DNA of 43,274 nucleotides from Acholeplasmatales bacterium (GTDB taxonomy: Bacteria; Bacillota_I; Bacilli_A; Acholeplasmatales; Anaeroplasmataceae), in the NCBI GenBank assembly GCA_017449215.1, contig JAFSJY010000088.1:1-43274 (forward strand). Direction: 5' to 3'. Made by a program: the position numbers and the translations under genes. This document shows positions 25,882-33,432 of the stretch, one piece after another. Each line of letters opens with the position of its first letter. The first letter of the stretch is position 1. Under the pieces are notes generated by a model, which did not search any database, was not told where the DNA came from, and saw only the letters and a list, made by a program, of their open reading frames with translations.

Positions 25882-27531
25882 ATGAAAAAGAAAAAAAGTA
25901 TATTATATTTCGTCATATTTTCTTTCATATTTGTAATCTTTTTCTTTTTAGCTATCTTTTTACTTGCCAATAGACATTGGTTTTATCCATATGAAACAGT
26001 TATTGAATATAAATATGATTCTGCTAAGGATGATAGAATCGATGATTTAAAGGATGAATGTGAAAAATTATTAGTAGCTCAAAATGATTATGATAAATTC
26101 ATATCAGATTTCAATGAATTAAAAACAATCTATACTGAAATAGGTACAAATTATAAAATAGAATATTTAAATGTATGTAATAATCCTTTAAAGGGTAATA
26201 TTAGATTAATGAATATTTATTATGAAAAGAAGGTTGAATTATCTAAATGGTTTGGATCATTATATTCAAAAATAAATGAATCAGCCTATAAGAATCAATT
26301 CTTCAATGGTGTAGATGAAAAGGAAATTAATTATTTAATTAAATCTCATTCAGAAGAAGCTAGTAAGAAATATGAAGTAATTTCTAATATTTCAGAAGAA
26401 TTCCAAAATTTAGATGATGATAAGCAAATAAGTCAATTTGCTACATACTATACTAAATTTATTAATGCTAATAATGAATATGCTAAAGTAGTTGGATATG
26501 ATAATTATTATAATTACGCAAATGAAAAGGAATATTCAAGAGATTATTTTGCAGAAGATATCCTAGAGTATTGTAATTATGTATATACATATTTCATAAA
26601 GGATTTTAAGATGCATGATGGTATTTATTATAATACTTACGATTATTATAGAAAGAATCATAAAAGCGACAATTTGTTTAATAACTTTTCAATGAGCGAT
26701 TTAGCATTAAATTTTGAAACAAATCATCATTCTAAATATGATGACTTAATAAGCTTATATGCAGAATCACTTGGAAGTGATTATTATAATGAATATGTTA
26801 ATTTTAAAAATGATGGTATTTTAATAGAATCAAATAAAGAAGGCTGTTATGAGGGTGGCTTTACAACATATTTACCATATTTAGAAAAGCCAGCAATGTT
26901 TTTAGGTGGTAGTACATATCAAACATTATTTGTTTATGTTCATGAATTTGGTCATTATTATAATTTCACTAAATCAAAAGCCAATGATGTATCACTTGAT
27001 TTATGTGAAACTCATTCACAGGCTAATGAATTATTATTCTTAAGCTATATATTAAGAGAATCATCTAAATTCACTAATACTGAAATACGACATATTTTAG
27101 CTTCTAAGCTAGAAAATTTTACTAGAATGGCTATTTATACAGCCTTAATAGGCGCTGTTGAATATGAAGCATATAATCAAGGTACTGTAACAGAAGATAC
27201 AATATCAAATATAATTAGTGATACAGTAGATAAATATTTCCCTGGATTATATTCAATCTTTGTTAGAGAGAATATAGAAGCATATATAAAGGGTGTATTA
27301 ATAGAGCATCCAATGTATTATATTTCTTATTCAACATCAATTTGCTCATCTTTAGATTTATTTGAAGTTTCATTACATTCCTATAGTGATGCTAAAGAGA
27401 AGTATTTATATATCCAAAATTATGATAATTATAAAGGATATGTTAATACATTAACAAATGCTGGATTAAAGAATCCATTTACAGAGGAATTCTTTATTGA
27501 ATTATCAGATTTATTTAATAGATTAGGATAG
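25882..27531 (+). CDS. Membrane-anchored M3-like (oligoendopeptidase-type) zinc metallopeptidase
   Basis: A 549-residue protein with a lysine-rich N-terminus and a transmembrane helix (about 7-29), so the enzyme likely faces outside. The catalytic zinc motif HEFGH is at 354-358 with the third ligand Glu376 in 'DLCETHSQ', which corresponds to the 'DFxExPSQ' block of M3/PepF peptidases. The rest is helical, as in that family. PepF enzymes are normally cytoplasmic, so the anchor is unusual. The start is placed at ATG 25882 because AGGTGAT lies just before it; a GTG three codons earlier overlaps that site. It probably degrades peptides or processes exported proteins at the surface; substrate unknown. 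The terminator overlaps its stop codon. Confidence 0.78.
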   Translation: MKKKKSILYFVIFSFIFVIFFFLAIFLLANRHWFYPYETVIEYKYDSAKDDRIDDLKDECEKLLVAQNDYDKFISDFNELKTIYTEIGTNYKIEYLNVCNNPLKGNIRLMNIYYEKKVELSKWFGSLYSKINESAYKNQFFNGVDEKEINYLIKSHSEEASKKYEVISNISEEFQNLDDDKQISQFATYYTKFINANNEYAKVVGYDNYYNYANEKEYSRDYFAEDILEYCNYVYTYFIKDFKMHDGIYYNTYDYYRKNHKSDNLFNNFSMSDLALNFETNHHSKYDDLISLYAESLGSDYYNEYVNFKNDGILIESNKEGCYEGGFTTYLPYLEKPAMFLGGSTYQTLFVYVHEFGHYYNFTKSKANDVSLDLCETHSQANELLFLSYILRESSKFTNTEIRHILASKLENFTRMAIYTALIGAVEYEAYNQGTVTEDTISNIISDTVDKYFPGLYSIFVRENIEAYIKGVLIEHPMYYISYSTSICSSLDLFEVSLHSYSDAKEKYLYIQNYDNYKGYVNTLTNAGLKNPFTEEFFIELSDLFNRLG

Positions 27532-27559
27532 CAAGCCAATTTGGTTTGCTTTTCTTTTT
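27530..27559 (+). terminator. Terminator of the M3-like peptidase gene
   Basis: Nine-pair stem AGCAAGCCA / TGGTTTGCT that includes the last bases of the TAG stop, followed by TTTCTTTTT. Confidence 0.8.
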
Positions 27560-27586
27560 GCAATAATAATTATATTATTGTATAAT
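27558..27586 (+). promoter_or_regulatory. Promoter of the yqeG-yqeH-yqeK-rsfS operon
   Basis: TTGCAA (27558-27563), 17 bp, TATAAT (27581-27586). Transcription would start next to the GCGAGG ribosome site. Confidence 0.7.
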
Positions 27587-27604
27587 TTTAGCGAGGTTTT
27601 TAAT

Positions 27605-28177
27605 ATGCTAAAGAAATTAATTCCAGATGAATACTATGAATCAGTATATGATATTCCTTATGAGGAATTATATAAAAGCGGTAAAAGGCTTATCATGGCT
27701 GATATGGATAATACTTTAATTTCATATAAGGAAACATTACCTAGTGAGAAATTAAAGGAATTAAAGAAAAGAATAGAGGATATTGGCTTTGAATTAATTA
27801 TTGTATCTAATTCAAGAAAGAATAGAGTAGATAATTTTTCTAATGCCTTTGGTGTAAAATATCAAAAATTTTCTACTAAGCCTTTAAAGCGTGGAATTAA
27901 AAGAGCGATGAAAAAAGTTGCCTCAAGACGCTATAGCAAGGATGAGGTTATATTAATTGGGGATCAATTAATGACTGATGTTTATGGTGGTAAAAGATGT
28001 AAGCTTACAGTATTTTTAATTGAGGCTATAGATAAGGGTACTGATATAGGACCTACAAGATTTAATAGAAAGCTTGAAAGATTTTTCTTAAAAAGAATAA
28101 AGAAGAAGTATCCAGATTTATATAAAGAAAAGCTATCTAGATATGGTGGTGATTTAATTGATAATAAAAAAATGTAA
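27605..28177 (+). CDS. yqeG: YqeG family HAD-IIIA phosphatase
   Basis: A 190-residue HAD phosphatase. Motif I is 'MADMDNTLISYKE' with the nucleophile Asp and the acid/base Asp two residues on, motif II 'IIVSNSRKNR', and motif III 'VILIGDQLMTDVYGG'. The family relates to phosphatidylglycerophosphate phosphatases (YqeG/GEP4), so a phospholipid role is possible. GAGG precedes the ATG at 27605; an in-frame ATG at 27578 overlaps the promoter. It overlaps yqeH by 20 bp. Confidence 0.88.
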   Translation: MLKKLIPDEYYESVYDIPYEELYKSGKRLIMADMDNTLISYKETLPSEKLKELKKRIEDIGFELIIVSNSRKNRVDNFSNAFGVKYQKFSTKPLKRGIKRAMKKVASRRYSKDEVILIGDQLMTDVYGGKRCKLTVFLIEAIDKGTDIGPTRFNRKLERFFLKRIKKKYPDLYKEKLSRYGGDLIDNKKM

Positions 28178-29252
28178 AGGCTGTGGAGCTGTTTTACAGG
28201 ATTTAGAGCCTGAAAAAGCAGGTTTTATTCCTAAGCTTAATGATGATTCTAAATATTGTAAAAGATGCTTCAGAATGATGCATTATAATGAATTACCTAA
28301 GATTGTTGCCTCAAATGAGGACTATGAAAAGGTAATTGATGATGTAATAAAGAAGAATGGCTTAATTGTCTTTGTTGTAGATATATTCCAATTCAAATCT
28401 ACATTCTCTAAGGCAATGATTGATAAGCTAAGAAATAAGAATGTAATATTAGTTGCGAATAAATATGATGTATTCCCTAAGAGTACTAATATAGAAAATA
28501 TTGTTAATTGGTTATCTCGTCAATGTGAAAAGATATTCTTTAAGGTAGATGCTATTCATATTGTATCTTCAAAAAGAGGATATTTTATTGAAGAATTAAC
28601 TAATACAATAGATTTAGCAAGAAAGGGAAGAGAGGTATATTTTGTAGGCTGTGCTAATGTTGGTAAATCATCATTAATAAATGCCTTATTAAAGAAGAAT
28701 ACCTCAATTGATGATGATGTAATATCAACATCTAATATTCCAGGTACTACCTTAAATGAAATTAGAATTCCATTCTTTGAGGATGGCAAGGCCTTAAATG
28801 ATACACCAGGATTAATTAATGAATATGATACATTAGGTAAGCTATTACCCAATTCATATGCTAAGATTTGTCCTAATAATGAAATTAAGCCTATTACATA
28901 TCAAATTACAGATAACAATTCTATTTCATTTGCTGGTCTTGGTGCTTTATCATTTAAAGCAGAGAATAGAATATCTGTTATAGTATATGCATCTAATAAT
29001 TTATATATTCATAGATGTAAAACAGAAAAGCTAGATGATTTATATAAAAATAATTTAGGTAAATTATTAAATCCACCGCAAGAATTTGAAAAGGATAATA
29101 TTGAATATGAAACTACAGTATTTGAAATAGGTAATAATAAAACAAATATTTGGTTTTCAGGATTTGGATTTGCAGAAATTATTGGTAAATGTAAGGTTAC
29201 TGTAAAATATATTAAAGGAACTGAGGTATATGTTACAGATGCAATCATATAG
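28158..29252 (+). CDS. yqeH: Ribosome biogenesis GTPase YqeH
   Basis: Circularly permuted GTPase of 364 residues needed for 30S subunit assembly. The N-terminal treble-clef zinc finger has 'CKGCG' and 'YCKRC'. Permuted G motifs follow in the order G4 'ANKYD', G5 'VSSKRG', G1 'GCANVGKSS', G3 'DTPG'. The start appears to be TTG at 28158 with GGTGGTGAT upstream, since there is no ATG between it and the zinc finger. The gene overlaps yqeG at its start and yqeK at its end. Confidence 0.93.
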   Translation: MIIKKCKGCGAVLQDLEPEKAGFIPKLNDDSKYCKRCFRMMHYNELPKIVASNEDYEKVIDDVIKKNGLIVFVVDIFQFKSTFSKAMIDKLRNKNVILVANKYDVFPKSTNIENIVNWLSRQCEKIFFKVDAIHIVSSKRGYFIEELTNTIDLARKGREVYFVGCANVGKSSLINALLKKNTSIDDDVISTSNIPGTTLNEIRIPFFEDGKALNDTPGLINEYDTLGKLLPNSYAKICPNNEIKPITYQITDNNSISFAGLGALSFKAENRISVIVYASNNLYIHRCKTEKLDDLYKNNLGKLLNPPQEFEKDNIEYETTVFEIGNNKTNIWFSGFGFAEIIGKCKVTVKYIKGTEVYVTDAII

Positions 29253-29832
29253 TGAATTAGTAATTAAAGCTAAAAAATTATTAGAGGAGCACTATAAGGA
29301 TAAGAATCCTAAAAGATTAGCTCATATATATGGAGTAGCTGAAATGGCTGAATTATTGGCCAAAAGATATGGAATAGATGAAAATAAGGCTAAAATTGCA
29401 GCCTTGATGCATGATTATTCTAAATATGATGATTTTGATAATTTAAAGAATTTATTATCAAAGGAAGACCAAGAAGAATGTGAAAAATATCCATTCTTAT
29501 ATCATGCATATTTATCAGCTATCTTCTTTAAGAAATTAGTATTAGATGATGATGAAATCTATAATGCTATAAGATATCATGTATTTGGAAGACCAAATAT
29601 GAATATGCTAGAAGCTATTATTATGATTTCAGATTTCACAGAAAAGAATAGAACATATGATGATTGTATTAGATGTAGACATATTCTAGTTGATGATAAT
29701 GATATTGATTTAGCTATCTATGAATCATTAAAGGCAACTAGAAATGTATGTCTAAGGGATGGTAATCCATTACATCCGTTACAAGAAAAAGTTTTAAAAG
29801 AATATGAAGAAAAAATAAGGAGTAGAAAATGA
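29230..29832 (+). CDS. yqeK: YqeK family HD-domain hydrolase
   Basis: A 200-residue HD-domain protein of the YqeK family, which hydrolyses diadenosine tetraphosphate symmetrically. 'RLAHIYGVAEMAELLAKRYG' gives the first His, 'ALMHDYSKYDD' the HD pair, 'YHAYLSAIFF' and 'IRYHVFGRPNM' further histidines, and 'IMISDFTEKNRTYDD' the final Asp. It overlaps yqeH by 23 bp. The ATG at 29230 is only 3 bp from GAGG, and the ATG at 29239 is an alternative. Its stop is the window's only UGA stop, overlapping the rsfS ATG as ATGA. Confidence 0.9.
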   Translation: MLQMQSYSELVIKAKKLLEEHYKDKNPKRLAHIYGVAEMAELLAKRYGIDENKAKIAALMHDYSKYDDFDNLKNLLSKEDQEECEKYPFLYHAYLSAIFFKKLVLDDDEIYNAIRYHVFGRPNMNMLEAIIMISDFTEKNRTYDDCIRCRHILVDDNDIDLAIYESLKATRNVCLRDGNPLHPLQEKVLKEYEEKIRSRK

Positions 29833-30161
29833 CTTTAGAAGAAATATTAATTGATTGTACTAAAAAGGTAAAAGGACATAATATTTTAATTTATGATATG
29901 ATGAATAGAAGCCCATTCTATGATAAGATGATTCTAGCATCTGTAGATTCATTAAGACAGGCTAACGCTGTTGTAGGCTATATTGAGGATGCATTTAAGG
30001 ATACTAATTACAAGATTAGAAATGTTGAAGGTGGTAATTCATCTTGGGTATTAGTAGACTGTAATGATATTATCTTATCTGTATTTACAGAAGAAGAAAG
30101 AGAGCATTTCGCTTTAGAAAAGATTTACATTGATTACCCTTGTACAAAGATTGAAGACTAA
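29829..30161 (+). CDS. rsfS: Ribosome silencing factor RsfS
   Basis: A 110-residue RsfS/YbeB/Iojap protein, normal length. It binds uL14 on the 50S subunit and blocks subunit joining when nutrients are short. Family blocks: 'ILIYDMMNRSPFYDKMILAS', 'VEGGNSSWVLVDCNDIILSVF' (the conserved W-x-L-x-D-x-x-D/I-x-V core), and 'REHFALEKIY', matching the usual 'R-x-x-Y-x-L-E-x-LW'. AAGGAGTAGAAA precedes the ATG, which overlaps the yqeK stop. Last gene of the operon. Confidence 0.92.
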   Translation: MTLEEILIDCTKKVKGHNILIYDMMNRSPFYDKMILASVDSLRQANAVVGYIEDAFKDTNYKIRNVEGGNSSWVLVDCNDIILSVFTEEEREHFALEKIYIDYPCTKIED

Positions 30162-30168
30162 TAAAAAT

Positions 30169-30198
30169 AGGTCCAACACTGTTGGGCCTAAATTTTTT
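30169..30198. terminator. Bidirectional terminator between rsfS and the convergent gene
   Basis: Stem AGGTCCAAC / GTTGGGCCT around ACT, with a T run on the right (plus strand) and an A run on the left (T run for the minus strand). Confidence 0.85.
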
Positions 30199-31000
30199 TA
30201 TCCTTTTCTATATTATATATCTTTCTTAAATCTGATTCCTTATCATCAAATAGATATTCATTAATAGCTTTTATTTGATTTAATACATCATTTAAAGCTA
30301 AATCTAATGTATTATCATCTATTAGCTTTAAATCATTTAATCTATTATCCTTATAAATCATATCCTTAACTCTTTTTTTAGATTTAGATATTAATGATAT
30401 AAATTTATGAATAGGATATCTTAAATTATAATTCATAAATTTCTTATAATATTTTTTCTTATTTTTATAGCATTTCTTAAAATAATTAGTAGAAGCTAGG
30501 AATTTAAATATTCTAATACATGGATTATGAATTAAATTATCAATATAATCATAATAATTAAATGAATTCTTAAATATCTTATATAAATTATTTTTAGATA
30601 TATCTATATTATTTTCAGAAGCTATTGAAAAATCTATCATCTTATATATTTCATCATCATTTAATTTATCATTATTTAATGATTCAATATATTTATTAAT
30701 ATATTTTTCTAATGTATAAGAAGATACTAATGCATAGATAAAATATAATTGATTATAATCATTATGCTTTTCTATATTCAATAAACATTCAACTATAAAT
30801 TCATTAAATTTATCATTTAAATTAGAAGTAAAATTATATTTATCCTTAAATGATTTTAATGAATAGAAGTTACCTATATTCTTAAAATTAGATAAATTAA
30901 ATATTAAATTATCATCATATTCTAATTCATTTAGTATCATTGGATCTAATTTCAATGTTACTTTTTTTAAAAATAAGTAATGTAAATATGGAGCATTCAT
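30188..31000 (-). CDS. Hypothetical helical protein, possibly a degenerate zinc-dependent phospholipase C-like protein
   Basis: A 270-residue, Asn/Lys/Tyr-rich helical protein. The opening 'MNAPYLHYLF' and a mid-protein 'YFIYALVSSYTLEKYINKYI' resemble the N-terminus and the 'GFxxHYxLDxxxHPYI' core of zinc-dependent phospholipase-C-like proteins. However, the metal-binding His and Asp of that core are Ser, Glu and Asn here, so catalysis is doubtful. The family assignment is tentative. The start is placed at the ATG at 31000 because AGGTGAGAAAA lies directly upstream; a GTG three codons earlier overlaps that site. A monocistronic gene, convergent with rsfS; its stop lies within the shared terminator hairpin. 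Confidence 0.5.
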   Translation of the reverse strand: MNAPYLHYLFLKKVTLKLDPMILNELEYDDNLIFNLSNFKNIGNFYSLKSFKDKYNFTSNLNDKFNEFIVECLLNIEKHNDYNQLYFIYALVSSYTLEKYINKYIESLNNDKLNDDEIYKMIDFSIASENNIDISKNNLYKIFKNSFNYYDYIDNLIHNPCIRIFKFLASTNYFKKCYKNKKKYYKKFMNYNLRYPIHKFISLISKSKKRVKDMIYKDNRLNDLKLIDDNTLDLALNDVLNQIKAINEYLFDDKESDLRKIYNIEKDKKI

Positions 31001-31108
31001 TTTTCTCACCTGTAATTATTATATAATTAATAATTATTTTTTTTAAGTATTTATTTAATTTTAAGCCTTATTATAGTAAAATAAGTAATGTTTAAGGGAC
31101 GTGAGTTT

Positions 31109-32038
31109 ATGAAATTATTAACTAAAAATATGCAACAGGATATGGCTATCCAAATGTGTAATAAGGCAAGAGATATCGATATTTGTATATTTAATGCATT
31201 AGATGGATCTATGCCAAAGGATTATTTATTAGATTGCTTAACATTATATGAAACAGAAGATGGTGGCTTTGGTCATGGTCTTTATATTGATAACTATAAT
31301 ACTAATTCGAGTGTATATCAGGTATATGAGGCTTTAAGAATGCTTGATATGCTAGATTTTGATTCTAGCTGTGATTTAGATTTATATGATCATATTGTAA
31401 ATAAGGCATTTAATTTTATTTATAATAGAGCTGAATTAAAGGATGGTAAATGGAATCCAAATGTAAAATCAAATGATAATTTTGCTCATGCTAAAATATT
31501 TTCTTATGATGAAGAAAATAAAGAATTATTTGGATATCATCCAACTGCCGCTATTATAGGTTATACATTAACTTTATGTAAGCCTACAAAGGCTTATTAT
31601 AAGAAGGCATTAAGAATGCTAGATGATTGCTTAAATTATTTATATAAGGCTAATAGCCTAACTAAATATGAAGCTATTTCATTTGGTTCTTTATTAAATT
31701 CATTAAAGAAGGCTAATATTAAGTCTGAGGAATGGAAGAAGATTGAGGATAAATTAATTGCAAATGCTAAAGATAATGTATCATTAAGCTTTGAGGATAA
31801 TGAAACATTACATCCTTTAGAGGCAGCATTATTCTTAGATGATCCAGATTTAAATAATTTAAAGGATCAGGAATTAGATTATTTAATTTCATCTATTAAA
31901 TCATTCGGTCTATGGGATAAGATTGGTGATTGGGGATGGGATAAATATCCTGAGGCAGATTCAGCATCATTAAAATGGATTGGTGCTCAAACTGTAATAA
32001 ATTATTATTTATTAAAAAAATGTGGACGTATTGAGTAA
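31109..32038 (+). CDS. Alpha/alpha-toroid (prenyltransferase/squalene-cyclase-like) protein of unknown function
   Basis: About 309 residues. 'ETEDGGFGHGLYIDN' followed by 'NSSVYQVYEALRML' is the characteristic repeat of alpha/alpha-toroid proteins related to prenyltransferases and terpene cyclases; 'GYHPTAAIIGYTL' and 'DWGWDKYPEADSASLKWIGAQT' continue the pattern. Many Bacillota carry such stand-alone proteins with no assigned activity. No Asp-rich DxDD or zinc triad of the classical enzymes was recognised. An in-frame ATG at 31088 gives a 316-residue form; the ATG at 31109 has a weak GTGAG site upstream and the start is uncertain. The candidate promoter for the downstream riboswitch overlaps its 3' end. 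Confidence 0.7.
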   Translation: MKLLTKNMQQDMAIQMCNKARDIDICIFNALDGSMPKDYLLDCLTLYETEDGGFGHGLYIDNYNTNSSVYQVYEALRMLDMLDFDSSCDLDLYDHIVNKAFNFIYNRAELKDGKWNPNVKSNDNFAHAKIFSYDEENKELFGYHPTAAIIGYTLTLCKPTKAYYKKALRMLDDCLNYLYKANSLTKYEAISFGSLLNSLKKANIKSEEWKKIEDKLIANAKDNVSLSFEDNETLHPLEAALFLDDPDLNNLKDQELDYLISSIKSFGLWDKIGDWGWDKYPEADSASLKWIGAQTVINYYLLKKCGRIE

Positions 32039-32045
32039 ATAGGTT

Positions 32046-32051
32046 TATAAT
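32046..32051 (+). promoter_or_regulatory. Possible -10 box for the FMN riboswitch transcript
   Basis: TATAAT at 32046-32051, with TGGACG 17 bp upstream (32023-32028) as a weak -35. The start near 32058 would place the aptamer at the 5' end of the transcript. Confidence 0.5.
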
Positions 32052-32071
32052 ATCAGTGTAATTTAATTTTC

Positions 32072-32181
32072 ATATGCTTCGGGGTTTGGTGTAATTCCAT
32101 ACCGGCGGTAAAGTCCGCGAGCTTATGCATGAATAGGTGAAATTCCTATACCGACAGTAGAGTCTGGATGAGAGAAGTCAT
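32072..32181 (+). ncRNA. FMN riboswitch (RFN element)
   Basis: Canonical RFN blocks in order: GCTTCGGGG, ATTCCATACCGGCGGTAA, AGTCCGCGAGC, a short variable stem, then GGTGAAATTCCTATACCGACAG (shown in pieces: GGTGAAATTCC, TACCGACAG), GAGTCTGGATGAGAGAAG. The closing helix pairs the ATG-CTTC region with GAAG-TCAT. It senses flavin mononucleotide and lies upstream of ribU, separated by a terminator, so binding should stop transcription. Confidence 0.95.
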
Positions 32182-32205
32182 TTTAAAAACTTTTTTTAGA
32201 AACTA

Positions 32206-32233
32206 AGTGCCCCAAAAGGGCACTATTTTTTTT
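32206..32233 (+). terminator. Riboswitch expression-platform terminator
   Basis: Stem AGTGCCC / GGGCACT with a CAAAA loop and a T run, between the FMN aptamer and ribU. It is expected to form when FMN is bound. Confidence 0.9.
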
Positions 32234-32276
32234 GAAGTAGATGATTATTTTATTAACAAAATAGAAAGGGTTTAAA

Positions 32277-33221
32277 ATGGAAAACAAATTAAAGTCTGAT
32301 TTGACTCAAAACATCAAAAAGAATCTAATTCTTTTCATAATCCTATGTCTTTTAGGACTTGGATTAATCGTAACAGGTTTTGTTTTAAATATTGTTTTAA
32401 AGCAAAATTTCACTCCTAGTGTAGAAGGAGAAAAGTATAGTGTAGGCTGGTACATCTATATTTTAGAAATTGTTGGAGCAGTTATTTTCTTAGCTTCATT
32501 TGGTTATTTATATACTTATCTTCAAGATAAATATAATTTAAAGAGAATGAATATTAAGCAAATGTCTGTAATTGCAGTATTTGGTGCATTATCTGTTATC
32601 TTATATTATTTTGGTAAATTTAATTTACCTTTCTTCCCAAGCTGGCTAGATATTCAATTTTCTGATATTCCTGCCTTATTAGTTTCATTTATGTATGGAC
32701 CTATTTCAGGTATATTAGTAATTATTGTTAGATTTTTCTGTAAGCTACCTGGTACATCTACAGTTGGTGTAGGTGAATTTGCCGACGTGTTAATTGGTGT
32801 AACATTATGTTTAGTTTCAGGATTAATCTATAAGAAGCACAAGAGCTTTAAGGGTGCTTTATGTGCAATGGGTATTGGTATGGCATCAGCTACAGTTATG
32901 GCAACAGTTGCTAACTGGTTAATATTAATTCCTGCATATAAGGGAATCGCAGGCTTCCCTCAGGCAGCATTAACTGGTGTTATGGATAAGATTTTAGGTG
33001 GACAAGGAATTGTTACTGATGATAACTTTATGTTCTATTATCTATTTGTAGGTGTAATACCATTTAACTTATTTAGATATGCATTAATATTCGCAATCAC
33101 ATTAATTCTATATAAGAGATTACATATGTTAATTGTTTCTTTTGCAGGTGAATTTAAGGAAATAGATTTTGAAGCAAAAGAAGAAATAAATGAAGATAAT
33201 TTAGAAAGAGTACAAGCATAG
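32277..33221 (+). CDS. ribU: Riboflavin ECF transporter substrate-binding subunit RibU
   Basis: A 314-residue ECF-transporter S component for riboflavin, working with shared EcfA/A'/T subunits encoded elsewhere. After an N-terminal extension with one or two extra hydrophobic segments (about 18-80), the RibU core begins: 'MSVIAVFGALSVILYYFGKF', 'FPSWLDIQFSDIPALLVSFMYGP' (shown here as WLDIQFSDIPALL), and 'GVGEFADVLIG'. This pattern is diagnostic for RibU. The extension makes it longer than the usual 190-210 residues, and the acidic C-terminal tail is also extra. AGAAAGGGT precedes the ATG. FMN control is given by the riboswitch directly upstream. Confidence 0.93.
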   Translation: MENKLKSDLTQNIKKNLILFIILCLLGLGLIVTGFVLNIVLKQNFTPSVEGEKYSVGWYIYILEIVGAVIFLASFGYLYTYLQDKYNLKRMNIKQMSVIAVFGALSVILYYFGKFNLPFFPSWLDIQFSDIPALLVSFMYGPISGILVIIVRFFCKLPGTSTVGVGEFADVLIGVTLCLVSGLIYKKHKSFKGALCAMGIGMASATVMATVANWLILIPAYKGIAGFPQAALTGVMDKILGGQGIVTDDNFMFYYLFVGVIPFNLFRYALIFAITLILYKRLHMLIVSFAGEFKEIDFEAKEEINEDNLERVQA

Positions 33222-33250
33222 TAAATAGTAAATTAATTGATGTACATATA

Positions 33251-33296
33251 AACTCAACAAAAGGTTTTAGGTAACTGATTGTTGAGTTTTTTCTTT
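33251..33296 (+). terminator. Terminator of ribU
   Basis: Ten-pair stem AACTCAACAA / TTGTTGAGTT with an 18-base loop, followed by TTTTCTTTT. Confidence 0.75.
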
Positions 33297-33341
33297 TGTG
33301 TGAATGTACATACAAAATTATACAAAAAGTACATTTTTCTA

Positions 33342-33368
33342 TTGATATATATATATATATGGTACAAT
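33342..33368 (+). promoter_or_regulatory. Promoter with an (AT)8 tract in its spacer
   Basis: TTGATA (33342-33347) and TACAAT (33363-33368) are separated by 15 bp, and the region 33345-33360 is (AT)8. One extra AT unit would give the optimal 17 bp. A palindrome-like AAAGCGCTTT lies at 33378-33387, downstream of the start site. Confidence 0.5.
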
Positions 33369-33432
33369 TTTTAACGGAAAGCGCTTTATAAGTGCTTCAA
33401 AAGGGATAAATAAAAAAGGAGAAAGAGAAAAA

